Source: Alkalicoccus urumqiensis
Lineage (GTDB): Bacteria; Bacillota; Bacilli; Bacillales; Salisediminibacteriaceae
Direction of reading: 5' to 3'
Assembly (NCBI RefSeq): GCF_002993335.1
Contig: NZ_PVNS01000004.1
Span: 124,001 to 188,000, forward strand
Length of the DNA: 64,000 nt
The notes beneath the pieces were generated by a model. It made no database searches. It had not been told where the DNA came from and saw nothing but the letters and a program-made list of their open reading frames with translations. A program made the position numbers and the translations under genes. This document shows, piece by piece, positions 1 through 7,849 of the stretch (position 1 is its first letter; every line of letters begins with the position of its first letter).

Positions 1-6
1 ACGGGT

Positions 7-1515
7 TTAACTGCTGGAGCACGCAAATTCCTCCTTCTGCATTCGTCCAGCCGGCAGTAGAAGTCCAGATTTTTCCATCAATGCCTCATCCGCCCAGAGC
101 GCTTCCGGTTCGCCGATCCAGTGTTTCTCTTTTAAAAGTACGACAACCCGGTCGCACAGTTCATGAACGAGATTCATGTCGTGCGTGACAAGGAGCACCG
201 CTGTCCCCTTCAGCCGGAGCCGATGGAGTAAATCGGTCAGAGAGCGGATCGACGCAGCATCCTGACCGAAAGTCGGCTCATCGAGGAAAAGTACTTCCGT
301 ATCCGCTTCCAGCATGACGGCCGTACTAAGGCGCCGTTTCTGGCCGCCGCTCAGGGAGAAAGGATGGACGTCCGCCCGGTGCGCCAGCCGGAACTGCTTC
401 ATCTTTTCCAGCGCTTTCTTTTCGGCATCTGCTGCACTTGAAAGCCTTGGCCCGAAAGCGAGCTCCTCCTTTACCGACTCTGCGATAAACTGATGCTCCG
501 GCTGCTGGAAAACGTATCCCGTCCGGCGGCGGAGCTCTCTTTCACTCCACGAAGACAACGGTTTTCCTTTTAAAAATACTTCGCCGGAACGGGGTTTCTG
601 CAGACCGGCAGCAGTCTGCAGAAGCGACGTTTTCCCTCTTCCATTGCTTCCTGCAAGCGCCGTAATTTCTCCCGGCCGGAGGGAAAGCTGAACACGGCAT
701 GCATCCCCGCGCGCCGGCGTAAGAGCGCTCATTTCAAGGACCGGATCTTCTTTGCCGGATCGTCTCCTCCGGCTGGCAGTGGCCTTTTTCCGGTAGGGAA
801 ACGGAATATAAATGCCTTCTTCCCGGCATGTCTCTGCTCCCGATCCGATGAACGTCTCCTCCGGTGTGCCGGAAGCCGTAATCGTTCCTTCCCCCGACAT
901 CAGGTGGACACGGTCGATAAAAGAGAGCCAGTTCTCAGGCTGATGATCAACGATGACAACGGTACACTTACGCTTTTTTTGAATGTTCATCACGAGAGCC
1001 GCAAGTGTCTGCTGTGCCGCCGGGTCCAGGTTCGCAAGCGCTTCGTCCAACAGCAGCAGATGCGGCTTTAACAGCAGTACGGAGGCCAGCGCCGTTTTCT
1101 GCTTCTCCCCTCCGGACAGTTCATGGATAAGCCGGTGACGGAGCGGCGTCAGCCCGGTCTCTGCTAATACACCGGTAATCTCTTCTTCCATTCGTTCCGG
1201 CGGAGTACCGAGATTTTCCAGCACGAAAGCCATCTCCTCTTCGACACGCATCATGCAGAACTGGCTTTCCGGATCCTGAAACACCATGCCGGTACGCAGG
1301 TGATCCGGGATATGCCAGCTGCCCTCCACCTTTTCACTGCCGTCTTCCGGAAACAGACGGGCGAGAGCCTGTAACAGCGTCGATTTCCCGCATCCGCTCG
1401 GTCCGGATAATAAGTGGACCGTTCCGGGTTCCAGGTGCAGATCGAGGTTTTGAAGGATGGTCGTGTCTTCGATATACGCGCTTATGTTTTTTAAGGCGAT
1501 GGTATCAGGATGCAT
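7..1515 (-). CDS. ykoD: Thiamine-precursor ECF transporter, duplicated ATPase (YkoD)
   Basis: Energy-coupling ATPase of the YkoEDC transporter, believed to import thiamine or its hydroxymethylpyrimidine precursor. About 502 residues with two ABC domains in tandem. The first has Walker A GPSGCGKS, signature LSGGEKQK and Walker B LLLLDEA; the second has GSNGRGKT, LSGGQKRR and LFLDEPT. I chose the ATG at 1515 because GAGGAG lies 8 nt upstream and an N-terminal extension to 1581 would lie wholly within ykoE. It overlaps the ykoE stop by 11 nt, so the genes are probably translationally coupled. The transmembrane partner YkoC would lie just outside the window. Function rests on family plus the upstream TPP riboswitch. 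Confidence 0.9.
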   Translation of the reverse strand: MHPDTIALKNISAYIEDTTILQNLDLHLEPGTVHLLSGPSGCGKSTLLQALARLFPEDGSEKVEGSWHIPDHLRTGMVFQDPESQFCMMRVEEEMAFVLENLGTPPERMEEEITGVLAETGLTPLRHRLIHELSGGEKQKTALASVLLLKPHLLLLDEALANLDPAAQQTLAALVMNIQKKRKCTVVIVDHQPENWLSFIDRVHLMSGEGTITASGTPEETFIGSGAETCREEGIYIPFPYRKKATASRRRRSGKEDPVLEMSALTPARGDACRVQLSLRPGEITALAGSNGRGKTSLLQTAAGLQKPRSGEVFLKGKPLSSWSERELRRRTGYVFQQPEHQFIAESVKEELAFGPRLSSAADAEKKALEKMKQFRLAHRADVHPFSLSGGQKRRLSTAVMLEADTEVLFLDEPTFGQDAASIRSLTDLLHRLRLKGTAVLLVTHDMNLVHELCDRVVVLLKEKHWIGEPEALWADEALMEKSGLLLPAGRMQKEEFACSSS

Positions 1516-2107
1516 GCCGGCTGCTCCTCTGTGTGCGGGCATGGTGTATGGCGTAGCCACGGAGGACGCCTGTTGCTTCAAGCCGGTCCGACAGCCATTT
1601 GCCGAGCAGCCCTGCGAGAAGGATGCCGCTCAGGACGCGGACGATAAACATCGAGATAATGAGGCCGGGTCCAAGTGCGATATAACCGCTCGCGAACAGG
1701 TGGTAGGCGTAGCTTACAACTGCAGCGCCGGCCCCTGCGGCCATGAGGACCGGCAGCGTATAAACACGCCAGCGGAACGCGGCAAATACGGCTTCTGCGC
1801 CGAGTCCCTGAATCGCGGCGGTGAGGATGAGCATCGGTCCAGCGGGACTTCCGACGAGTACCTGGACAATGCCGGCAATGAGTTCAGAGAAAAAGGCAGC
1901 TCCCGGCCGGCGGATGATGTAGGCGGCAATAATAGAGACGATAAACCAGATGCCGAAGATGATTTCATAGGCAAACGGCGCGAGTCCGATCGGCAGAAGC
2001 AGATTTCGAAGCCCCTGACCGAAAAGAAAGAAGGCGAGGTAGACGAAGGCGAATACGACGCCGAGACTCGACATGAGAACGACTTCTTTCAGCTTCCAGC
2101 TTTTCAT
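1505..2107 (-). CDS. ykoE: Thiamine-precursor ECF transporter membrane component (YkoE)
   Basis: 200-residue integral membrane protein with about six hydrophobic segments, beginning MKSWKLKEVVLMSSLGVVFA. It resembles YkoE, the substrate-binding S-component of the thiamine/HMP energy-coupling-factor transporter. The start codon overlaps the ykoF stop by 4 nt (ATGA) and the 3' end overlaps ykoD, giving a tight ykoF-E-D operon. Control is by the TPP riboswitch upstream of ykoF. The C-terminal tail (about 20 residues, HHARTQRSSRHAS) is basic and less conserved-looking. Confidence 0.88.
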   Translation of the reverse strand: MKSWKLKEVVLMSSLGVVFAFVYLAFFLFGQGLRNLLLPIGLAPFAYEIIFGIWFIVSIIAAYIIRRPGAAFFSELIAGIVQVLVGSPAGPMLILTAAIQGLGAEAVFAAFRWRVYTLPVLMAAGAGAAVVSYAYHLFASGYIALGPGLIISMFIVRVLSGILLAGLLGKWLSDRLEATGVLRGYAIHHARTQRSSRHAS

Positions 2108-2709
2108 TTTCCTCCTCCTTTTTTCGAAGGGCTGTTGGCGGAGATGGCTGCAGTCATCGTGACGTGGGCGCCGTCTTCTTTGGAGGCGTCCGTGAAAATC
2201 CGCTCCAGCGCGGTGAAAACATCCTTCCCGTCACCATCCAGGCGTGATGCGTAATGAACGCCTCCCGAGAATACGCCGAGGTCTTCTGCGGTGCTGCACG
2301 CGTCGGCAATGACCTGCATGTAGTCGTCTCTGCCCATCGGATAAAGGGCAAAGTGGGAGGCCGTTTCCTGATAGACTGCCTGAAGCGATTCTTCATTTGC
2401 CGGTGTATCGTTTTCTGCCAGGTATACATCGGCATCATTATCTCCCGGGCACCCGATGGAAAACGTCCCGTTAAATACGACGTGCTCTCCGGTTTTCGCT
2501 GCATGCAGGAAGACAGCTTTTGCGGCATCAAATACGTGAACCGTTTTTCCCCGGATACACGTCGTGACGTCATCCGTCTCCATCCATACTTTGGATGTAT
2601 CTGTTTCCTGAAGTGCTCCTTTGATGACGTCGACAAAGCGATCTGTCATTGGATAGACAGCAAAGCGCACGCCTGTAATTCTGCTCGTTCCACATTGATT
2701 CATTTCCAT
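2104..2709 (-). CDS. ykoF: Thiamine/HMP-binding protein YkoF
   Basis: 201 residues built of two similar halves: GVRFAVYPMTDRFVDVI near residue 13 and SHFALYPMGRDDYMQVI near residue 117. This internal duplication is the signature of YkoF, a soluble protein known in B. subtilis to bind thiamine and hydroxymethylpyrimidine. It is the first gene of the operon, about 150 nt downstream of the TPP aptamer. Start ATG at 2709 has GGAGGG 7 nt upstream. In vivo role is not settled for the family; a substrate-handling role with the YkoEDC transporter is inferred. Confidence 0.88.
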   Translation of the reverse strand: MEMNQCGTSRITGVRFAVYPMTDRFVDVIKGALQETDTSKVWMETDDVTTCIRGKTVHVFDAAKAVFLHAAKTGEHVVFNGTFSIGCPGDNDADVYLAENDTPANEESLQAVYQETASHFALYPMGRDDYMQVIADACSTAEDLGVFSGGVHYASRLDGDGKDVFTALERIFTDASKEDGAHVTMTAAISANSPSKKGGGK

Positions 2710-2752
2710 TCGTTATCCCTCCACATGTGTTTGTCCCCTGAATACGCTGAAC

Positions 2753-2781
2753 AAAAAAGCACCCCTGTAACAGGAGTGCTT
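2753..2781 (-). terminator. Second leader hairpin before ykoF
   Basis: On the minus strand AGCAC-CCTG pairs across a TTA loop with CAGG-GGTGCT, followed by six T. It lies between the riboswitch terminator and ykoF, so it may be a second attenuator or a remnant of a duplicated platform. Confidence 0.55.
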
Positions 2782-2805
2782 CAGACTGAGCATGCAGATT
2801 GGATA

Positions 2806-2837
2806 TAAAAAGCACCTTCATCATCGTTGAAGGTGCA
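2806..2837 (-). terminator. TPP riboswitch intrinsic terminator
   Basis: Minus strand: a 9-10-bp stem GCACCTTCA / TGAAGGTGC followed by TTTTTA. The bases at 2834-2842 can instead pair with 2851-2859 (TACCTGCAC), which includes the 3' strand of aptamer P1. The two folds are mutually exclusive, so this is a ligand-off antiterminator against a ligand-on terminator. Confidence 0.8.
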
Positions 2838-2855
2838 GGTAAACGTATCCTACCT

Positions 2856-2945
2856 GCACTTCCCCACGCCGGTATTACCCGGTTCGGGTTCAAAGGGTTA
2901 ACAGCTTGATATAAGCTGTCTCTCAGCATCATGCACCCCTAGTGC
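2856..2945 (-). promoter_or_regulatory. TPP riboswitch (THI element)
   Basis: Minus strand carries the conserved THI-box blocks in order: GGGGTGC, CTGAGA, then ACCCTTTGAACCTGA-like (here ACCCTTTGAACCCGAAC) and GCGTGGGGA. P1 is GCACT (2941-2945) with AGTGC (2856-2860). It precedes ykoF, in agreement with thiamine-responsive control of ykoFEDC. Confidence 0.95.
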
Positions 2946-2974
2946 GGTATTGCGTATCCAGTTGGCTGATTCTT

Positions 2975-3003
2975 ATTGTACGGAAGAGTGCGCGTATTGT
3001 AAA
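2975..3003 (-). promoter_or_regulatory. Sigma-A promoter of ykoFED
   Basis: Minus strand TTTACA (2998-3003), 17-bp spacer, TACAAT (2975-2980). Initiation would fall about 25 nt upstream of the TPP aptamer. Confidence 0.7.
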
Positions 3004-3015
3004 GCGGCTTTTCGG

Positions 3016-3852
3016 TCAGGAAATCGTTTTTTCATCCTCCACCGGCAAATCTGCGGGACGGCTCAGTGCGTCAAACACGTCAAGAAATTTCAGGCGGAGT
3101 GCTTCCAGGCGCGCAAGGTCTTCCGCGTCCGGCTCAACGTCCGGAACTTCCGGAAGATACAGGCGCCGGTTAATTTCCAGCTGGATCCACGGCTTTTCCG
3201 TCCGGCGCCCGTGCGAGCGCGTAATATAGCCGCCGCGGAACGGATCATTGACCGTCACAAGCGGCACATCCGGAACAGCATAGTCGGAAAAAACCTCTTC
3301 AAGCAGCGCGGAAAAACGAGCCATGACGTCCGGAGGAGCAGTGATCCCCTCTTCCGGCACCGTCCCGTCGGAATGACCGCCGTTACTAATGCAGAACAGC
3401 GGCCGCTTCTCCCATTCCGGTCCTTTTTTGGACGGGCCGGTTTCAAGCATCGAGTGGCAGTCTACGATGATCGTCACTTCCGGGCGCTGCGTCATTTCCA
3501 TTAATGCGGTGTGATACGGTTCGTAAAACGCTTCGATCAGGCCGGTCGTCTCCTCTGGTGTCAGCTCTTTTTTCCAGACGGATTTTCCGTCCACCGTTTT
3601 CGTTTTGACGACCCCGTCCGGATTTTCCGGCGGCAGATCGGTCGGGTCGCGGTTCAGGTCGATCACAATCCGGGCGGTCTCCATCGATAGAAACGCCGCT
3701 GCCTCTTCGGAAAAATCGAACAGCGTCCGTGTCCACGTATCGCCATCAAGCGCCGTCTCCAGCGGACTCAGAAGAAGCCTTTCTTTTAACGGATCCGGAA
3801 TCACCTCCCCGCCGTGCGGCACCGAGAGGAGCATCGGCAGCCGCGCACTCAC
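3016..3852 (-). CDS. N-formylglutamate amidohydrolase family protein
   Basis: 278-residue member of the N-formylglutamate amidohydrolase family (PF05013), zinc-dependent enzymes that hydrolyse N-formylglutamate or related N-acylated amino acids. Visible family blocks are LSVPHGGEVIP near residue 8, IDLNRDPTDLPPEN near 64 and IVDCHSM near 128, providing the likely metal histidines. No signal peptide, so cytosolic. Its ATG overlaps the stop of the ATP-grasp gene by 4 nt, making it the last gene of a three-gene operon. There are no hut genes nearby, so histidine degradation is an unlikely context; the real substrate may be a product of the neighbouring ligase or transferase (inference). Confidence 0.82.
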   Translation of the reverse strand: MSARLPMLLSVPHGGEVIPDPLKERLLLSPLETALDGDTWTRTLFDFSEEAAAFLSMETARIVIDLNRDPTDLPPENPDGVVKTKTVDGKSVWKKELTPEETTGLIEAFYEPYHTALMEMTQRPEVTIIVDCHSMLETGPSKKGPEWEKRPLFCISNGGHSDGTVPEEGITAPPDVMARFSALLEEVFSDYAVPDVPLVTVNDPFRGGYITRSHGRRTEKPWIQLEINRRLYLPEVPDVEPDAEDLARLEALRLKFLDVFDALSRPADLPVEDEKTIS

Positions 3853-6002
3853 CGGGATGCTCCTTTTTCCAGAAACAGTGCCAGAAGGAGGGACCGCTGG
3901 ACAAGTTCGCTTCGGTGAAGTGCTTCATTCGGCGTAAATTGATTCCTGCTTGCCGGAGCAGCGCCGCACACGGCAGGAACGCCTTCAGGGACGGCTCCGG
4001 ATGCGGTGGACAATAGACTGGACTCGGTACCGAACGGAAGCCGCGCGGAACGGGCGGTCTCCTCCAGTTTCTCCAGCAGGCCGGCGGCACTTCCCCGAAG
4101 AAGCGGCGGACGGGACGTGAGCAGTTCCATATAGCTTTTCATCCCTTTCTGTTTCGGCGTTAAAATATCATAAATCGCCTTTTCCGTTTTGTCAGCGAGC
4201 GCTTCATCGATATACGTAATCGCGACCTGGGCAGTAATCCGGTGCGGCATGAGGACACTGTACCGCTCGGAGCGGACATCCTGTACGGCAACAGCGATTT
4301 TATTGCGCCTGCTGTTCAGCTCCTTAAGCTTCGGCGTCTGCTCCAGAAACCAGCTCAGCACATCGTGCGTTTCCGTACGGCGGCCGACACGCTCCGGGTC
4401 CCCTTCCAGAATAACGTGGTACTGCCTCGTTCCTCTCCGCTGATCGACCACTTTGCCTTCAACGAATCCCGGCTGCAGCACGATGACTTCCGCTGCCTCC
4501 GCCGCTGCTTTTTTCAGCATCGGAGTGCTGTAGCGCATGCCTCTGCCTTCATCAGCATAGAAGAAAACACCAACGTTCGTTTTTGAGAGAAGCTTTTCCT
4601 CTTTCAGCGCCTGAAGCGCCGATAAAATCACCGTCATCCCACCCCGGCTGCTTGCCACACCTTCGCCGTAGATCCATTCCTGCTCCCGGCGGAACGGAAT
4701 CGGATAACCGGTTCTGGCACCGGGAACATCAATCGGAACGACGAGAAGCGTTCCGTCTTTAAGTCCTGCCTTCGTCTCCCACGTCCATGCCGAGCGGCCG
4801 TTCGTCCACTCTTCCTTCTGTTTAAGCCCGAGCTTTCCGAGGCGGTCCTCGAACTTTTTACGGACAGCACTGATCCCTGCCGCATCCTCTGTCCGGCTGG
4901 AAAGATTCGTCCACACCTGCAGATCTTCTTCAATCTTGCTGCGGCGGGTTGTCAGCCGCTGAAACAGCTTGTCTGCCGGTGTTTTTTCCTGATGGCTTTC
5001 TTCATCAAAAAAGTCCCGGCCGAAGTAGCGCTCACACGTAATATCGATGAGGCGGTTGACGAGTGCCGGATAGTCCATACCGATTTTATCTGCCGCAAAC
5101 ACCAGGGACCCGTCCCCTCCGAGGCTCGCCATCGAGTTAACTTCCAGAATGTACGGATTGCCGTCCTGATCAATGCGGAAATCGACCCTCGCGCTGTCAT
5201 AGCAGTTCAGCACCTTGAATGTAGAAACGGCCAGCTCCTGAACACGAGCAGTTTCTTCCTCTGTCAGCGGAGCCGGGCAGACTTTCTCGACACGGCGCCC
5301 GCTTTCATTTTTCTTATCTTCATACGTGAAGATCTGCGGACCCTCTCCAAAAACGAGTTCCACCGGAGGCAGCGCCTCTACAGGATTGTTACCGAGCAGC
5401 GCAACGTTTACTTCCCGGCCTTCAATATATTCCTCTACGAGCGTAGGCGCATGATACGTATCATAAATAACCTGCACGCCTTCCCGCAGTTCGTCCTCAT
5501 TGTGAACGATGCGGAGTCCGAACGAAACGGCTTCATCTTTCGGTTTTACGATCAGTGGGTAGCGGAGATCTTCCTGAAGCGGGCTGTCCGGCTTATCCAG
5601 CACAGCAAACTTCGGTGTCGGCAGACCGCGCTGCATCAGCATAATTTTCGTCACGACTTTATCGAGTGCCAGCGCGTGCGTCTCCGGACCGGACCCGACG
5701 TATGGGATGCCGAGCATTTCCAGCATGCCGGGAACGTGCATGTAGCGGCCTCTTCCCTGAATGCCGTAGCTCAGGTTAAAGACAAGGCCCGGACGTTCGC
5801 CGGAAATGACCGAAGGCATAAAGTCCTCCAGATTCGAAATGAGGTTTTTATCTCCTTCAAACGTGCGCACTTCATGACCGCCCCGACGGAGTCCTTCCCG
5901 GATTTTCCGGATCGTCTCCAGTCCGTATTTTTCCCTGTTCTGCGTTCCGAATAAATTAATGACTGCCTGACTTTCCCGATTGTATACGACCGCTATTTTC
6001 AC
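3849..6002 (-). CDS. ATP-grasp (D-Ala-D-Ala ligase-like) protein fused to a degenerate M20 peptidase domain
   Basis: 717 residues. Residues 1-325 form an ATP-grasp ligase of D-Ala-D-Ala ligase type: GSGPETHALALDK near 103, YPLIVKPKDE near 148, VEEYIEGREVNV near 189 and the metal/phosphate site ARVDFRID...ILEVNSMASLGG near 271-296. Residues about 385-717 have the layout of an M20 metallopeptidase, but the usual metal ligands look replaced: P423 in the HxD motif (PID), S451 for the bridging Asp, G486 in DEG for DEE, Q510 for the Asp/Glu ligand and F689 for the final His. The general-base Glu (E485) and D425 remain. It is probably a ligase with a non-catalytic M20-fold substrate domain. It begins 15 nt after the gamma-glutamyltransferase gene. 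The product it makes is unknown. Confidence 0.8.
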   Translation of the reverse strand: MKIAVVYNRESQAVINLFGTQNREKYGLETIRKIREGLRRGGHEVRTFEGDKNLISNLEDFMPSVISGERPGLVFNLSYGIQGRGRYMHVPGMLEMLGIPYVGSGPETHALALDKVVTKIMLMQRGLPTPKFAVLDKPDSPLQEDLRYPLIVKPKDEAVSFGLRIVHNEDELREGVQVIYDTYHAPTLVEEYIEGREVNVALLGNNPVEALPPVELVFGEGPQIFTYEDKKNESGRRVEKVCPAPLTEEETARVQELAVSTFKVLNCYDSARVDFRIDQDGNPYILEVNSMASLGGDGSLVFAADKIGMDYPALVNRLIDITCERYFGRDFFDEESHQEKTPADKLFQRLTTRRSKIEEDLQVWTNLSSRTEDAAGISAVRKKFEDRLGKLGLKQKEEWTNGRSAWTWETKAGLKDGTLLVVPIDVPGARTGYPIPFRREQEWIYGEGVASSRGGMTVILSALQALKEEKLLSKTNVGVFFYADEGRGMRYSTPMLKKAAAEAAEVIVLQPGFVEGKVVDQRRGTRQYHVILEGDPERVGRRTETHDVLSWFLEQTPKLKELNSRRNKIAVAVQDVRSERYSVLMPHRITAQVAITYIDEALADKTEKAIYDILTPKQKGMKSYMELLTSRPPLLRGSAAGLLEKLEETARSARLPFGTESSLLSTASGAVPEGVPAVCGAAPASRNQFTPNEALHRSELVQRSLLLALFLEKGASR

Positions 6003-6017
6003 GTAATCTCCTCCTGA

Positions 6018-7634
6018 TTAATGAACGCCGGGTCCTTCCGCCGTTCCGTCTCTTCTTGGGTCTGCCACCCCTTCAAATCGTCCGCGCCAGCCCCGGGGCA
6101 TCTGCACTCCCTGGACACAACCGAGGTAAAAGCTGTAAGCGCCTCTCCTTTTCAGCTGAAAACTTGAGAGTTTCAGTGCATCGATTACTTCTTTTGGAAA
6201 ACGGTCCGCTTCGATCAGCAGATCTCCGTCATCGCTCGAATGAAACCGCGGAGCGGCAATCGCTTCTGCAAGCGTCTCGTCCTGATCGACCAGTCTCGTA
6301 ATGACCTGTGCAAGTGCTGTGGAAATTCGGCTGCTTCCGGGACTTCCAAGCAGATACAGCGGCCGGCCGCGTTTCATCAGAAGCACCGGAGCGACACTCG
6401 ACCACGGTCTTCCCCCCGGCAGCAGGTAATAGGGGTGGGTCCGGTCTTTATATTCAAACGCACTCATGTAATTGTTATAAAAGAAACCGAGACCGTCTGC
6501 CATCGTTTTACTGCCGAAAACGAGCTCAATGGACTGGGTGATGCCGACTGCGTTACCATCTTTATCGACAACAGACAAATGCGTTGTCTCCCCGGAAGTC
6601 GGAGGTGGCACAAATGTGTCGGAGAGTGCCTGATTGTATATTTCGTTAATCCGGCGCGTAATTTCTTCGGCGTAGCTTTTATCGACCATCATCTGCGTCA
6701 TGGACTGGGAGTAATGATCCGGATGCATCGGCATGCGCTGGCGGTAGTTAAGTGCAAATCGGAAAGCAAGCGCCTGGATGACGGCCCCGGTCGGTTCGTC
6801 CGCCTTCAGACTCTGCGGATCAAACCCTTCCAGTGTGTTTAATATCTGAACGAGCACCCGCCCGGCCCCCGGCGGCGGATAAGTGACGATATCCACATCC
6901 CGGTAAGTGGATTCCAGCACATCCCGTTCCACAGGGATCGGAATTTGTTCCAGATCGACATTGGTAAGCAGTCCGCCGCGGCGTTTCATATCCTCCGCAA
7001 TTTTTCTCCCGGTACCGCCGGTGTAAAAATCACGCCAGCCTTCTTCTGCCAGCCTGGAAAACAGCGCGGATAACTCCGGCTGAACGAGCAGATCCCCTTC
7101 TTTCAACGGCCTTTTTCTGCTGTCGAGATAGCGCTTTGCAGCAAGCGGGTCTTTCCGCAGATGCTCCGCTTCCTTTTTGATCATCCGGTGGATGAGAGCG
7201 GTGATCTCTACGCCGTCACGGGCTGCCCGGATCGAGGGTGCCAAGACTTCCTCAAATGAAAGTCTGCCGTAATTTTCATGCAGGTAGCCGAGCGCTGCGG
7301 GCGTCGACGGAACGGTGGAGGAACGGAGCCCGAACTTTATCGGTTTCTGCGGGTTTTTCTGTGGGGACAAAACGTACGGTGCCCGCGATGATCCGTCCAG
7401 TGCGAATGTCCGTCCTTCTTCGTGAAGATGAACGAGAGCCATCGACTGGCCGCCGAGACCTGATGCCTGAGGTTCAGAAACACCAAGACAGAATGCTGCT
7501 GCCACCGCTGCATCTATGGCATTACCACCTTTTTCGAGCATTTCCACACCGGCACGTGTCGCAGGACCGGATGCTGTCGATACCATTCCTTCAGAAGATG
7601 TTCCAGTTACTGCTGTGCGTAATGGCTCCAACAC
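6018..7634 (-). CDS. Gamma-glutamyltransferase family protein, cytosolic
   Basis: About 538 residues of the Ntn-hydrolase gamma-glutamyltranspeptidase family. The N-terminal block MVSTASGPATRAGVEMLEKG leads into GGNAIDAAVAAAF, and the autoprocessing site is the Thr of GETTHLSVVDKDGN near residue 347; the small subunit holds SIELVFGS and PGGRPWSSVAP. No signal peptide or lipobox, unlike secreted Ggt; it is closer in plan to B. subtilis YwrD. GTG at 7634 is preferred because GGAG is 5 nt upstream; GTG at 7640 is also possible. First gene of the operon with the ATP-grasp fusion and the amidohydrolase, so it probably acts on a gamma-glutamyl compound inside the cell. Confidence 0.85.
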   Translation of the reverse strand: MLEPLRTAVTGTSSEGMVSTASGPATRAGVEMLEKGGNAIDAAVAAAFCLGVSEPQASGLGGQSMALVHLHEEGRTFALDGSSRAPYVLSPQKNPQKPIKFGLRSSTVPSTPAALGYLHENYGRLSFEEVLAPSIRAARDGVEITALIHRMIKKEAEHLRKDPLAAKRYLDSRKRPLKEGDLLVQPELSALFSRLAEEGWRDFYTGGTGRKIAEDMKRRGGLLTNVDLEQIPIPVERDVLESTYRDVDIVTYPPPGAGRVLVQILNTLEGFDPQSLKADEPTGAVIQALAFRFALNYRQRMPMHPDHYSQSMTQMMVDKSYAEEITRRINEIYNQALSDTFVPPPTSGETTHLSVVDKDGNAVGITQSIELVFGSKTMADGLGFFYNNYMSAFEYKDRTHPYYLLPGGRPWSSVAPVLLMKRGRPLYLLGSPGSSRISTALAQVITRLVDQDETLAEAIAAPRFHSSDDGDLLIEADRFPKEVIDALKLSSFQLKRRGAYSFYLGCVQGVQMPRGWRGRFEGVADPRRDGTAEGPGVH

Positions 7635-7671
7635 ATTCACTCCGATCTTTTTACATAAATTTACAATTAAT

Positions 7672-7714
7672 GAGAAAAAGAAAGAAGATGGAAACGGCCT
7701 GCCGTTCCTCTTCT
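7672..7714 (-). terminator. Hairpin between the activator gene and ggt
   Basis: Minus strand GAAGAGGAACGG / CCGTTTCC-A-TCTTC with small bulges, followed by TTTCTTTTTC. Probably the terminator of the sigma-54 activator gene that ends at 7850; it could also act as a leader for ggt. Nothing else is evident between 7640 and 7850. Confidence 0.5.
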
Positions 7715-7849
7715 ATTCCATACTTTTTATATAAGCTTATTTAAGTATATGTCGAAAGATGGATAAATTCAACGATTTCCCCTGCTCCGCAGTCATTATT
7801 TCTCGATTAAAAGAGAATGCTTCTTTTTTCTTCTGCATACGCCCGATTC

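Noticed and set aside
1457-2808. Plus-strand frames opposite ykoE and ykoF
   Set aside because: They are antisense shadows without ribosome sites; the minus-strand frames encode recognised proteins with overlapping starts and stops.
3016-3852. HutG in a histidine-utilisation operon
   Set aside because: The family fits, but no hut gene is near and the gene is coupled to an ATP-grasp ligase and a gamma-glutamyltransferase.
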